The position numbers and the translations under genes are program-made. The notes under the pieces were generated by a model. That model saw nothing but the letters and a program-made list of their open reading frames with translations, did no database searches and was not told the DNA's origin. Positions 53,788-63,083 of a stretch of DNA of 64,000 nt are shown here, in pieces (position 1 is the stretch's first letter; each line of letters starts with the position of its first letter). The DNA is from CAWBOV01 sp963790525 (GTDB taxonomy: Bacteria; Actinomycetota; Actinomycetes; Mycobacteriales; Jatrophihabitantaceae). The stretch covers positions 744,001 to 808,000 of the forward strand of contig CAWBOV010000006.1 of the NCBI GenBank assembly GCA_963790525.1, read 5' to 3'.

Positions 53788-54686
53788 CACATGTCCTCTG
53801 CGGTAGCGGGTTTGACCATGGTGCCGATTCCGGCGGTCGTGAACACCTCGACGAGCAGCGAGTGCGGCACCCGCCCGTCCAGGATGTGCGCGCGGGGAAC
53901 GCCGCCCTCGACCGCGCGCAGGCAGGCCTCCATCTTCGGGATCATGCCCGACGACAGCGACGGCAGCAGCGCCCGGAGCTCGGTCTCGGTGATCTGGCTG
54001 ATGACCTCGGCGCTGGCCGGCCAGTCGGCGTAGAGGCCTTCGACGTCGGTCAGGACGACCAGCTTCTCCGCCCCGAGTGCCACGGCCAGCGCGGCAGCCG
54101 CGGTGTCGGCGTTGACGTTGTAGGACATCCCGTCCGCACCACGGGCGACGGTGGCGATCACCGGGATGCGCCCCGCCGCGAGCAGCGCGTGCACCGTGCT
54201 CGGATCCACGTCGACCACGTCGCCGACCTGGCCGAGATCGACGTGCTCCCCGTCGATCACCGCGCCCCGCCGCTCGGCGGTGAGCAGCGCCGCGTCCTCG
54301 CCGGACAGGCCGACCGCGAACGGTCCGTGATCGTTGATCAGGTTGACGACGTCGCCGTTGACCTGTCCGACGAGCACCATCCGCACGACGCTCATCGTCT
54401 CCGGGGTGGTCACCCGCAGGCCGCCGCGGAACTCGCTCTCGATCCCGAGCCGGTGCAGGTGGGCGTTGATCTGCGGGCCGCCGCCGTGGACGACGACCGG
54501 GTTCATCCCCGCGTAGCGCAGGAACACGACGTCCTCGGCGAAGGCCTTCTGCAGTTCCGGAGAGGTCATGGCGTTGCCGCCGTACTTCACGACGACGATC
54601 TTGCCGTGGAAGCGCTCGAGCCAGGGCAGCGCGTCGACGAGGACGGCCGCCTTCTCCAGCGCGTCCGCGCGCGAGACGATCTTCAC
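53787..54686 (-). CDS. argB: Acetylglutamate kinase
   Basis: A 299-residue amino-acid kinase phosphorylating N-acetylglutamate. Motifs include GKIVVVKYGGNAM (Lys of the phosphate site), VVHGGGPQINAHLHRLGIES and LTDVEGLYADWP. The extended N-terminal helix (RADALEKAAVLVDALPWLER) is the feature of arginine-inhibited hexameric enzymes, so feedback control by arginine is likely. The GTG start overlaps the argJ stop. Confidence 0.95.
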   Translation of the reverse strand: MKIVSRADALEKAAVLVDALPWLERFHGKIVVVKYGGNAMTSPELQKAFAEDVVFLRYAGMNPVVVHGGGPQINAHLHRLGIESEFRGGLRVTTPETMSVVRMVLVGQVNGDVVNLINDHGPFAVGLSGEDAALLTAERRGAVIDGEHVDLGQVGDVVDVDPSTVHALLAAGRIPVIATVARGADGMSYNVNADTAAAALAVALGAEKLVVLTDVEGLYADWPASAEVISQITETELRALLPSLSSGMIPKMEACLRAVEGGVPRAHILDGRVPHSLLVEVFTTAGIGTMVKPATAEDM

Positions 54687-55834
54687 GAGGAGTACGCCGA
54701 GTTCTCGTGCACGTAGGCGTGGCTGAGGTCGTTGGTGAGGATCGTCGCCGTCGCCGAGCCGGCGTGCAGATCGATGAGGATGTGGACCGCCCGGCCGGAC
54801 AGGTCGACGTCGTCGCGCGAGTCACCTGCCGCGCCGGCCCGGCAGATCTGGATTCCGTTGATCGCCACGTCGAGTTCGTCCGGTTCGAAGGCGGCGCTCG
54901 TGGTGCCGACCGCGGACAGCACCCGGCCCCAGTTCGGGTCGTTGCCGAACAGCGCGCACTTGAGCAGGTTGCTCCGGGACACCGCGCGCCCGACCTCGAC
55001 GGCGTCGGCCTCGTCGAGCGCGCCGATCACCTCGATCGCGACCTCCTTCGTGGCTCCCTCGGCATCGGCGATCAGCTGCCGTCCCAGGTCCGCGCACACC
55101 GAACGGACGGCCTCGGCGAACTCGGCCGGATCCGGGGCGATGCCGGAGGCGCCCGAGGCCAGCAGTAACACGGTGTCGTTGGTCGACATGCACCCGTCGG
55201 AGTCGATGCGGTCCAGCGTCGTCGCCACGGCGCTGCGCAACGCGGAGCCCAGCAGCGACGCGTCCGCGTCGGCGTCGGTGGTGATCACACAGAGCATCGT
55301 GGCCAGCCCGGGAGCGAGCATGCCGGCTCCCTTGGCCATTCCGCCGACCGACCACCCCCGCCCCGAGGCACTGGCCTGCTTGGAGACGGTGTCGGTCGTC
55401 CTGATCGCCTCCGCCGCCACCGGGCCGCCGTCGGGCCCCAGCTCGGGCACCGACGCGTCCACCCCGGCGAGGAGCTTGTCCATGGGGAGGCGTTCACCGA
55501 TCAGGCCGGTCGAGCAGACCGCGACCTCGCCGGCCCCGACGGTGAGCAGCGTGGCGACGCGCTCGGCCGTGGCGTGGGTGTCGGCGAATCCCTCCGGTCC
55601 GGTGCAGGCGTTGGCGCCGCCGGAGTTGAGCACGACCGCCCGCAGCCGGTTGTCGGCCAGCACCTGCTGCGTCCACCGCACGGGAGCAGCCTTGACGCGG
55701 TTGCTCGTGAAGACGCCCGCCGCGGCGTCGGACGGGCCGTCGTTGACGACCAGCGCCAGATCGAGACCGCCGGAGGTCTTCAGGCCGGCGGCGACTCCGG
55801 CGGCCCGGAAGCCGGCGGCGAGGGTGACGCTCAC
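54683..55834 (-). CDS. argJ: Glutamate N-acetyltransferase / ornithine acetyltransferase
   Basis: A 383-residue bifunctional ArgJ, which recycles the acetyl group between acetylornithine and glutamate and may also use acetyl-CoA. The self-cleavage site is in KGAGMLAPGLATMLCVITTD, where the Thr becomes the N-terminal nucleophile. Other landmarks are GVFTSNRVKAAPVRW and LNSGGANACTGPEGF. The GTG at 55834 lies 25 bases after the argC stop. Confidence 0.95.
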   Translation of the reverse strand: MSVTLAAGFRAAGVAAGLKTSGGLDLALVVNDGPSDAAAGVFTSNRVKAAPVRWTQQVLADNRLRAVVLNSGGANACTGPEGFADTHATAERVATLLTVGAGEVAVCSTGLIGERLPMDKLLAGVDASVPELGPDGGPVAAEAIRTTDTVSKQASASGRGWSVGGMAKGAGMLAPGLATMLCVITTDADADASLLGSALRSAVATTLDRIDSDGCMSTNDTVLLLASGASGIAPDPAEFAEAVRSVCADLGRQLIADAEGATKEVAIEVIGALDEADAVEVGRAVSRSNLLKCALFGNDPNWGRVLSAVGTTSAAFEPDELDVAINGIQICRAGAAGDSRDDVDLSGRAVHILIDLHAGSATATILTNDLSHAYVHENSAYSS

Positions 55835-55859
55835 AGGAACTCTCCTTGGGTGGGGGTGG

Positions 55860-56876
55860 TCACGGCGCGACGCCGTCGATGGACAGGCCGCTCGTCTCCG
55901 GCAGCCCGAGCATGACGTTGGCGTTCTGCACGGCCTGGCCGGCAGCGCCCTTGCCCAGGTTGTCGATCACGCTCACCACGATGATCCGACCGGAGTCGAC
56001 GTCGACCTCGGCCTTGAGGTGGACCGAGTTGGAGCCGAACGTCGCGGCCGTGTGCGGGACCTCGTCGCGGGTCAGCACGTGGACGAACGGAGCGTCCGCA
56101 TAGGCGTCCTGGAGGACGGCGGTGACCACGTCGGCCGTGACTCCGGTACGTGCAGGGCGAGCGGTGACGGTGGCGAGGATCCCCCGCGGCATCGGCGCGA
56201 GTACGGGCGTCATCGACAGCGTCGCCGCGCCGGTGGCCTGGAGGATCTCGGGTACGTGCTGATGCCTGCCGACCTTGTAGGGAGACAGATCGCCCATCAC
56301 CTCGCTGCCGAGAAGGGAGATCTTGGCGTTGCGCCCGGCCCCTGACGTCCCGCTCGCGGCGACGACGACCACGTCCTCGGGCTCGGCGACACCGACCGCG
56401 ATGAGCGGAGCGAGCGCGGTGATGACCGAGACGGCGTAGCAGCCGGTGTTGGCGACCCGGGTCGACGCGGCGATCAGCGCCCGCTGCCCCGGCAGTTCGG
56501 GCAGACCGTACGTCCACGCCCCAGCGTGGGTGCCGCCGTAGTAGCGCTCGTAGACGGCAGCGTCCGTGAGCCGGTGGTCGGCACCGAGATCCACGACCGC
56601 GACCGACGCCGGCAGGGTCGCGGCGAGCGCGCCCGACGCTCCGTGTGGCAGCGCGAGGAAGACGAGGTCGGCGGTACCCAGCGTGTCGGTCGAGGTCTCG
56701 AGGAAGTCCAGGCCCGCGAAGGAGCGCAGGTTCGGGTGGACGGACACGATCGGCGCGCCCGCCTGACCGTGCGCGGTCGCGGCGCTCAGCTCGAACTCCG
56801 GATGCGCGGCGATCAGGCGCAGCAGCTCACCGCCGGCGTACCCACTCGCACCCGCGACAGCCACCCTGATCGTCAT
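55860..56876 (-). CDS. argC: N-acetyl-gamma-glutamyl-phosphate reductase
   Basis: A 338-residue NADP-dependent reductase. The nucleotide-binding loop is VAVAGASGYAGGELLRL and the catalytic Cys lies in VANTGCYAVSVITAL (about residue 150); the His in GRHQHVPEI also belongs to the site. The ATG at 56876 starts MTIRVAVAG. It is the first gene of the arginine operon. A CATAAT element ends only seven bases before the ATG, so the transcript is leaderless or nearly so, and overlapping ARG-box half sites allow repression by ArgR. Confidence 0.96.
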   Translation of the reverse strand: MTIRVAVAGASGYAGGELLRLIAAHPEFELSAATAHGQAGAPIVSVHPNLRSFAGLDFLETSTDTLGTADLVFLALPHGASGALAATLPASVAVVDLGADHRLTDAAVYERYYGGTHAGAWTYGLPELPGQRALIAASTRVANTGCYAVSVITALAPLIAVGVAEPEDVVVVAASGTSGAGRNAKISLLGSEVMGDLSPYKVGRHQHVPEILQATGAATLSMTPVLAPMPRGILATVTARPARTGVTADVVTAVLQDAYADAPFVHVLTRDEVPHTAATFGSNSVHLKAEVDVDSGRIIVVSVIDNLGKGAAGQAVQNANVMLGLPETSGLSIDGVAP

Positions 56877-56914
56877 ACGCACTATTATGCACGAGAACGC
56901 AACTTCATGCAGCA
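56877..56914 (-). promoter_or_regulatory. argC promoter and ARG boxes
   Basis: On the minus strand TGCATGAAGTTGCG and GTGCATAATAGTGCGTAT carry the TGCAT-type half sites of ArgR boxes. The second box contains the likely -10 (CATAAT, 56884-56889). Binding of ArgR would cover the polymerase site. Confidence 0.65.
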
Positions 56915-56939
56915 ACCTCCGCGCGCCTGCGGCGGACCT

Positions 56940-56945
56940 TAGAGT
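56940..56945 (+). promoter_or_regulatory. -10 element (TAGAGT) for leaderless AlkD-like gene
   Basis: TAGAGT fits TANNNT and ends six bases before the GTG at 56952. It lies about 25 bases from the ARG box region of the divergent argC, so the two promoters may interfere. Confidence 0.5.
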
Positions 56946-56951
56946 CACGGC

Positions 56952-57653
56952 GTGGCCTCGCCTGCGCCCGATCACGAGCTGATCGCGACCATCCGGGACA
57001 CGCTGCGGGCGGCGGCCGATCCGGCCAGGGCGCCGACGATGCAGGCCTACATGAAATCCGCGATGCCGTACCTGGGGGTGACCGTCCCGGCGATGCGCGC
57101 GATCGTGCGAGCGGCCGCGAGGGTCCGTCCGCCGACCTCCACGACGGGCCTGGCCGCGACGGCCGGCGAGCTCTGGCGCACGGCGCAGTTCCGGGAGGAG
57201 CGCTATGCCGCGGCCGCGCTCACCGATGTCCCCGCGGCCCGGAATCTGCAGACCCCGGAGTTGCTGCCGCTCTACGAGGAAATGATCACCACCGGCGCGT
57301 GGTGGGATCACGTCGACGAGGTCGCCCACCGCGTCTGCCGGCTGCTGCTGGAGCACCCGGACGCGGTGCGCCCCACCGTGATCGGCTGGGCGACGTCACC
57401 GGACCGCTGGCTGCGCCGGAGCGCCGTCATCGCCCAGCTCGGCGCCAAGGAGCGCACGGATGTCGCGCTCCTGACGGATGCGATCCTCGCCAACGCCGCG
57501 GACCGGGACTTCTTCCTGCGCAAGGCCATCGGCTGGGCGCTGCGTGAGTACGCCCGAACGGACCCGGAGTGGGTCCGCGCCTTCGTGCACTCCCACGCCG
57601 GCGAGTTGAGTCCGCTGTCGCGGCGCGAAGCACTCACACGCATCGGTCCTTGA
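56952..57653 (+). CDS. AlkD-like DNA alkylation repair protein
   Basis: A 233-residue HEAT-repeat protein of the AlkC/AlkD family. Landmarks are QAYMKSAMPYLGVTVPAMRA, REERYAAAALTD, and WWDHVDEVAHRV where the Asp matches the AlkD catalytic position, then WLRRSAVIAQLGAKERTD and FFLRKAIGWALREYARTDPE. Such enzymes remove bulky 3- or 7-alkylpurines. It is on the opposite strand from its neighbours and starts with a leaderless-type GTG. Its stop is four bases from the pheT stop (convergent). Confidence 0.9.
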   Translation: MASPAPDHELIATIRDTLRAAADPARAPTMQAYMKSAMPYLGVTVPAMRAIVRAAARVRPPTSTTGLAATAGELWRTAQFREERYAAAALTDVPAARNLQTPELLPLYEEMITTGAWWDHVDEVAHRVCRLLLEHPDAVRPTVIGWATSPDRWLRRSAVIAQLGAKERTDVALLTDAILANAADRDFFLRKAIGWALREYARTDPEWVRAFVHSHAGELSPLSRREALTRIGP

Positions 57654-57657
57654 CGGT

Positions 57658-60130
57658 TCAGGACCGCAGGGTGGCGCCCGTCGCCTCGGCTGCGGCGGCG
57701 ATCGCGGCATCGCGCGCGGCCGTGGCCTCCTCGATCGTCAACGTGCGGTCGGGCGCCCGGAAGCGCAACGAGAACGCAAGCGACTTGAGTCCCTCGCCCA
57801 GACGCTCGGGGTCGGCGTAGACGTCGAACAGCCGCGCGGACTCCACGAGCGCTCCACCGCCGCTGACGATCGCCGCCAGCACCTCGGCCGCCGCGACCGA
57901 TTCCTCGACCACGAGCGCGACATCCAGCAGCACCGGCGGGTAGCTGGACAGCGACGGCGTCGGCGCGGGAGTGGGCACGGGGAAGGCGTCGAGGTCGAGT
58001 TCCATGGCGACCGTGCGCGGTGGCAGGTCGAGCGCGGCGACCACGCGCGGATGCAGCTCACCGGCATGGCCGACGAGCACGCCGTCGAGCAGCAGTGAGG
58101 CGCACCGCCCCGGATGCCATGGGGGGTACTCGTCCTGACGGACGGTGAGGACCGCGCCGTGGGCCCCCGCGACGGTCCGCGCGGCCTGGACGGCGTCGGC
58201 CCAGGTCCGCGACGTGCCGGTTCCCCACCAGCCCGCTGCCTCGGCCTGACCCGCGGCGACGACGGCGACGTGCAGGGGCTGATCGGGTACGGCCGCCAGC
58301 AGCGCCTCGTACTCCTCGCTGGACGGCCGGTGCTCCACGCCGACGACGGGCATCTCGCCGAGCGGGCGGTCGGCGTCGTAGACCAACCCCATCTCGAACA
58401 GCGCGGCGTCGCGGTTACCACGGCCGGTGTTGCGCACCAGCATGGCCAGCAGGCCCGGCAGCAGTGACGTCCGCAGCTCCGGTTCGTTCTCCGAGAGCGG
58501 GTTCGCCAGCACGAACGCCCGGCGCCGCGGGTCATCCGCCGGCAGCCCGAACGCATCGTGGATCTTCGGCGAGACGAACGGGTACGAGCGCACCTCGGTG
58601 TAGCCGGCGCCTGCGACAGCCCGGCTGACCGCACGGCGGACCCGTTGCCGCGGCGTCAGCCCGTGTCCGGGCGGCGGCGTCGGCAGGGTGGACGGGATCC
58701 GGTCGTACCCCTCCAGGCGCAGGACCTCCTCGACCAACCCGGCCGGGTCGGTGAGGTCGGGGCGCCAGCGTCGGCGGGGCCACCGACATCGGGTCGGTGC
58801 CGGTGACCGCGCACCCGACCTGGGTCAGTCGCAGCGCCGCCTGCTCACCGGAGATCTCCAGTCCGGACAGTTGCGCCGACCGTGCCGCGGGGAAGGTGAT
58901 CGCGGTCGGCGGCGCGACCGTGCCGACGACGGTGTACCCGGGCGCGGCGGTGGCCCCGGCGTGCTCGACCAGCAGGTCGACGCACCGTTGCAGCGCGACT
59001 CCGGCGATGAGGGGGTCGACACCGCGCTCGAACCGCTTACCCGCTTCGCTCGGCAGCTTGTGGCGGCGGACGGCGCGCAGGATCGAGGCCGGATTCCAGT
59101 TGGCCGCCTCCAGGACGACCTCGGTGGTGCCGGCGCCGATCTCGGTGGATGCCCCGCCCATGACGCCGGCGAGGGCGACCGGGCCGGTGTCGTCGGTGAC
59201 CACGAGGTCGTCGGCATCCAGGTCGCGGGCGATGTCGTCGAGGGTGATCAGCTTCTCCCCCGCCCGGGCCCGGCGCACCCCGAGCCCGCCGGTGACCTTT
59301 GCGCGGTCGAAGGCGTGCAGCGGCTGACCTGTCTCGAGCATGACGTAGTTGGTGATGTCCACGACGAGCGAGATCGGCCGCATCGCCGACATCCGCAGGC
59401 GCGCCGCCATCCACTCCGGCGTAGGCGCGGTGGGGTCGACACCGGTGACGACACGGGCACTGAACTGGGGGCAGCCGTGCCTGTCCGCGACCGTGACAGG
59501 GAAGGCCGGCAGGTCTGCGGCCGGGACGGTGACGAGATCGGCGACGTCGCGGTACCCGACGCCGAGCGCCACCGCCGCCTCACGGCCGAGTCCGCGCATC
59601 GAGAAGCAGTAACCGCGGTCGGCGGTCACCGCGATGTCGAGCACCGCGTCGCGCAGCCCGAGCGCGTCGAGGGCATCGGCGCCCGGCTCGGCCGAACCCG
59701 CCGGCAGGACGAGGATCCCGGCGTGGTCCTCCCCCAGGTTGAGTTCCCGCGCCGAGCAGATCATGCCGTCGGAGATGTGGCCGTAGGTCTTGCGGGCGGC
59801 GATCGCGAACCCGCCCGGGAGCACGGCACCCGGCAGGGACGCGATCACCAGGTCACCCTCGGCGAAGTTCGCGGCACCACAGACGATGCCCCGCGGCTCG
59901 GCCTCACCGACGTCGACCGAACACCACCGGATCGTCTTGCCGTTCTTCTGCGGTTCGGCGTCGAAGGACAGCACCCGGCCGACGACGACCGGGCCGGTGA
60001 TGCCCTCGGCGGCGTCCTCGACCTTCTCCACCTCCAGGCCCACGCGCACCAGGGCGTCGGCGAGCTCGCGCGGCGCCAGGCCGGGAGGCAGGTCGACGTA
60101 GTCGGAGAGCCAGCTCACGGGCAGGCGCAT
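57658..60130 (-). CDS. pheT: Phenylalanyl-tRNA synthetase beta subunit, one frameshift
   Basis: PheT is the large editing and tRNA-binding subunit. The N-terminus (MRLPVSWLSDYVDLPPGLAP) and the EMAP-like tRNA-binding domain are in frame, then the B5 and core regions (SLVVDITNYVMLETGQPLHA, KLPSEAGKRFERGVDPLIAG). At about 58770 one extra base breaks the frame after DPMSVAPP. The protein resumes at LVEEVLRLEGYDRIPSTLPT and ends with the FDX-ACB anticodon-binding domain (SSYPPVLLDVALVVEESVAA). Removing one base gives 823 residues. The gene is essential, so an error is likely. Confidence 0.94.
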
Positions 60131-60131
60131 G

Positions 60132-61241
60132 TCAGGCCTCCATACCGAAGGCCTGGGTGAAACGGACGTCGCCTTCGACCATGTCACGCATGTCCGCCGC
60201 GTTGTTGCGGAACATCAGCGTCCGCTCCAGTCCCATGCCGAACGCGAAGCCGGAGTAACGCTCCGGGTCGATGCCACACGCACGGAGCACCCGCGGGTTG
60301 ACCATCCCGCAGCCACCCCACTCGATCCAGCCCTCGCTCCCGCAGGTCCGGCACGGCCGGTCCGGATTGCCGACGGAGTCGCCACGGCAGACGAAACAGA
60401 GCAGGTCCGGCTCGGCGCTGGGCTCGGTGAACGGGAAGTAGGACGGGCGCAGGCGCGTGACGATGCCCTCGCCGAACATGGCGGCGGCGAAGTGGTCGAG
60501 GGTGCCCTTGAGGTCGGCCATGGTGATGCCCTCGTCGATGACCAGCCCCTCGATCTGGTTGAACACCGGGGTGTGCGTCGCGTCGAGCTCGTCGGTGCGG
60601 AACGTCGTGCCCGGGCAGATCACGTAGATCGGCGGCGTGCGCGTCAGCATCGTGCGGACCTGCACGGGCGAGGTGTGCGTGCGCAGGACCAGACCGGCGT
60701 CGGGCGGATCGAGGAAGAACGTGTCCATCATCGAGCGGGCCGGGTGGTCGGCGTCGAGGTTGAGGGCGTCGAAGTTGAACCACTCGGCCTCGATCTCGGG
60801 CCCCTCGGCGACCTCGTACCCCATCGCGGTGAAGACGTCCTCGATGTACTCCCTGAGGGTCGTCAACGGATGGCGCGCGCCGGGAGCCCTCCGGTCGTAG
60901 GTCAACGTGACGTCGACGGATTCGGTGAGCAGCACCTGAGCGTCGCGGACGGCTTCGAGTTCGGCCCGGCGCGTTTCGTGCAGCGTGCGGACGTGGTTGC
61001 GGGCCTGGTTGATCCGGGCACCGGCCTCCGATCGCGCCGCCGGTGGGAGTGCCCCGATCTCCCGGTTGGCCAGCGCGAGCGGGGATCGGTCACCGACGTG
61101 GGCCAGGAACTGCTCGTGCAGGGACTCCAGATCCGTCGCGGCCGCGATCGCCTGCTCCGCGGCGAGCACTCCGGCGTGGATGTTCTCCTCCGACAGAGCG
61201 GCGACACGCTTGGGGTCGTACGGGTCGTTGGCGCCGGACAT
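60132..61241 (-). CDS. pheS: Phenylalanyl-tRNA synthetase alpha subunit
   Basis: A 369-residue catalytic subunit. Motif 2 is in CPGTTFRTDELDATHTPVFN (FRxE-like), and motif 3 is FAFGMGLERTLMFRNN (about residue 330). An N-terminal coiled coil (about residues 1-90) binds tRNA. The ATG at 61241 begins MSGANDPYDPKRV. It precedes pheT with one base between stop and start. A TAGACT (61322-61327) upstream is a possible -10. No T-box or attenuator is seen. Confidence 0.95.
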   Translation of the reverse strand: MSGANDPYDPKRVAALSEENIHAGVLAAEQAIAAATDLESLHEQFLAHVGDRSPLALANREIGALPPAARSEAGARINQARNHVRTLHETRRAELEAVRDAQVLLTESVDVTLTYDRRAPGARHPLTTLREYIEDVFTAMGYEVAEGPEIEAEWFNFDALNLDADHPARSMMDTFFLDPPDAGLVLRTHTSPVQVRTMLTRTPPIYVICPGTTFRTDELDATHTPVFNQIEGLVIDEGITMADLKGTLDHFAAAMFGEGIVTRLRPSYFPFTEPSAEPDLLCFVCRGDSVGNPDRPCRTCGSEGWIEWGGCGMVNPRVLRACGIDPERYSGFAFGMGLERTLMFRNNAADMRDMVEGDVRFTQAFGMEA

Positions 61242-61371
61242 GACTCGGTGACTCCTGCTCGAGAGCGGATGGATGAGGCGACCGCCGCCCGGATCGGGCG
61301 CAGCACGCACCTGCGCCCCGCAGTCTAGGGACAGACCGCGGGGCGTGCGGCGGAGATACCGGACGGGCGGC

Positions 61372-62145
61372 TCAGGCCTCGGACTTGACCTCGACGTCGG
61401 CCTGCCCGCGAGCGGCGAGCGCAGCGGCACGGTCGGCCTGCCGCTGCGCCACGATGCGCGCTGCCTCGTCGATGACCGACTGGTCGAGCGGGAGGCTCTC
61501 CACGTGGTCGACCGCGTTGTACTTGGCCATGTAGGCACCCAGCTCGGGGCCGGACTCCCAGGACGTGATGAGGCAGTAGCGCGGCTCCGTGCCCGGGTGC
61601 CACACGGCGTGCCAGAGGCGCTGCGTGTCGATGATCGCCTGGGTGCCCGCGGGGAGCGGGATCCGCGTTTCGGTGGACGGGTCGTCGCGATCCTCGCGCA
61701 GGATCATGACCGAGTCCGGGTTGTCGGTCAGGTTGAAGAACCCCCGCACGATCCAGCCGGTGTCCTCGGGATTGAGGCGGTTGTTGTCGTCGCGGTGCAG
61801 GTTGTAGATGCAGTCGGAGTACTCGTTCGGCTGCAGCTCGATGACGCGGCAGCGACCGACGTTGGCGCCGGGCTCCTGGGCGCGGGCCGTGAGGCGGGGT
61901 GCGAGTCCGACGTTCTTCTCCACCCACACACCGTCCTTGTCGGTCTTGGGCGGGGTGTGGTTCCAGAAGCCGTTGCACTCCATGTCGCCGTAGGCGCTGG
62001 CGAGCGGTGCGAAGCGGGTGTCGCCGGATGACTTCCAGTCGACGTATTCGATGTCGAGCCACTCGGCCGGGTCCTGGGACTGGTCGTAGCGGTCCAGGAC
62101 GACGTAGCCGGTCCTGTCGAAGTCGGGAAGCGTGATGTAGCTCAT
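61372..62145 (-). CDS. Putative 2OG-Fe(II) oxygenase-like protein
   Basis: A 257-residue soluble protein not matched to a named family here. The stretch YNLHRDDNNRLNPEDTGW (about residues 115-132) contains HxD, and ALPAG-like LPAGTQAIIDTQRLWHAVWH followed by PGTEPRYCLITSWESG gives a distal His and an Arg eleven residues later; this HxD...H...R layout is that of 2-oxoglutarate/Fe(II) oxygenases, in a beta-rich context (VRGFFNLTDN, SVMILRED). Substrate is unknown. The ATG at 62145 is chosen; a GTG five codons upstream with AAAGG nearby is an alternative. An iron-box-like palindrome lies 37 bases upstream, in the gap to trmH. Confidence 0.55.
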   Translation of the reverse strand: MSYITLPDFDRTGYVVLDRYDQSQDPAEWLDIEYVDWKSSGDTRFAPLASAYGDMECNGFWNHTPPKTDKDGVWVEKNVGLAPRLTARAQEPGANVGRCRVIELQPNEYSDCIYNLHRDDNNRLNPEDTGWIVRGFFNLTDNPDSVMILREDRDDPSTETRIPLPAGTQAIIDTQRLWHAVWHPGTEPRYCLITSWESGPELGAYMAKYNAVDHVESLPLDQSVIDEAARIVAQRQADRAAALAARGQADVEVKSEA

Positions 62146-62181
62146 CAGGAGAACGCGCACCTTTCACAGTCGGTCAGCGAG

Positions 62182-62196
62182 TTAGGCAAGCCTATC
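62182..62196 (-). promoter_or_regulatory. Iron-box (IdeR/DtxR)-like operator over a -10
   Basis: TTAGGCAAGCCTATC (plus strand) matches the left two thirds of the IdeR/DtxR box (TTAGGTTAGCCTAACCTAA) and is palindromic at TAGGC-AAG-CCTA-like positions. On the minus strand it contains TAGGCT (62188-62193), which fits TANNNT, so the operator would cover the -10 of the oxygenase gene. Confidence 0.45.
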
Positions 62197-62221
62197 AGCG
62201 CGGGATCGGGCGACGATCCGT

Positions 62222-63061
62222 TCAGGAACCGCCACGCCGCTGCGCCCGGGCGCTCGCGTACAGGCAGATGGCCGCCGCCGCGGAGAGGTTCAGGCTCTCT
62301 GCCCGGCCGTAGATCGGGACGCGGACCCGCTCGTCGGCGGCCTCGAGCACCTGCTCGGGCAGCCCCCTCGCCTCGTTGCCGAACACCCACAGCGTCGGGT
62401 GCTGCAGCTGCCCGGCGTCGGACAGCTCATCGAGGTCCACGCTCCCACCACCAGTGGTCGCCAGGATCTGCATCCCGGAGGCGCGGGCGGTCTCGATCAC
62501 CTGCTCCGCCGTCACGTCGCAGGAGACCTGGACGTGGAACAGGCTGCCCGCCGTGGCCCGGACGGTCTTGCCGTTGTAGACGTCGACGCTGTCCTCGGTG
62601 AGCACGACGGATTCGGCTCCCGCGGCGTCGGCGGCCCGAATGATCGTCCCGACGTTGCCGGGGTCGTTGGCCTCCACGAGGGCCGCGCCCAGCCGGACCG
62701 GGCCGCCCAGCGAGACGGTGAGCGGGACGTCGATGCTCCGGCACACCGCCACCAGACCCTGCGGGGTGACGGTCTGGGACAGGCCGGCGGCCGCCGCGTC
62801 ACTGATGACGGCGACGTCCACTCCGTGGATTCCCGCCGCGCGCACCAGGTCCGGGTACCGGTCCTGGGAATCCTCGGTCAGGAAGAGTTCCTCGACGACG
62901 CCGGCGGAGGCGAGTGCCTCCCTGACCGCTTGCGCGCCCTCGGCAAGGAACCGCCCGGCGTCGCGGCGGGCCTTGCGACGGATGAGCCGTCGGGCTGCCG
63001 CGAGCCGGGCGTTCTTGTCGGCGAGGACGCCGGCGGTGCGCAGTTGCGTGGATTCCTGCAC
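62222..63061 (-). CDS. TrmH/SpoU-family RNA 2'-O-methyltransferase
   Basis: A 279-residue SPOUT methyltransferase. The N-terminal RNA-binding part is RKARRDAGRFLAEGAQAVRE, and the knot motifs are VEANDPGNVGTIIRAADAAG (motif 1), LWVFGNEARGLPEQVLEAAD (motif 2) and VRVPIYGRAESLNLSAAAAI (motif 3). The set targets an rRNA or tRNA ribose; the exact site is not evident. The GTG at 63061 is followed by QESTQLRTAG. It lies 22 bases after rplT, in the normal infC-rpmI-rplT-trmH order. Confidence 0.92.
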   Translation of the reverse strand: MQESTQLRTAGVLADKNARLAAARRLIRRKARRDAGRFLAEGAQAVREALASAGVVEELFLTEDSQDRYPDLVRAAGIHGVDVAVISDAAAAGLSQTVTPQGLVAVCRSIDVPLTVSLGGPVRLGAALVEANDPGNVGTIIRAADAAGAESVVLTEDSVDVYNGKTVRATAGSLFHVQVSCDVTAEQVIETARASGMQILATTGGGSVDLDELSDAGQLQHPTLWVFGNEARGLPEQVLEAADERVRVPIYGRAESLNLSAAAAICLYASARAQRRGGS

Positions 63062-63083
63062 GTGGTGCGGTCCTGCGGTGATG

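Noticed and set aside
61242..61371. T-box or attenuator leader before pheS
   Set aside because: No T-box sequence or Phe-rich leader peptide is visible; only a weak TAGACT element.
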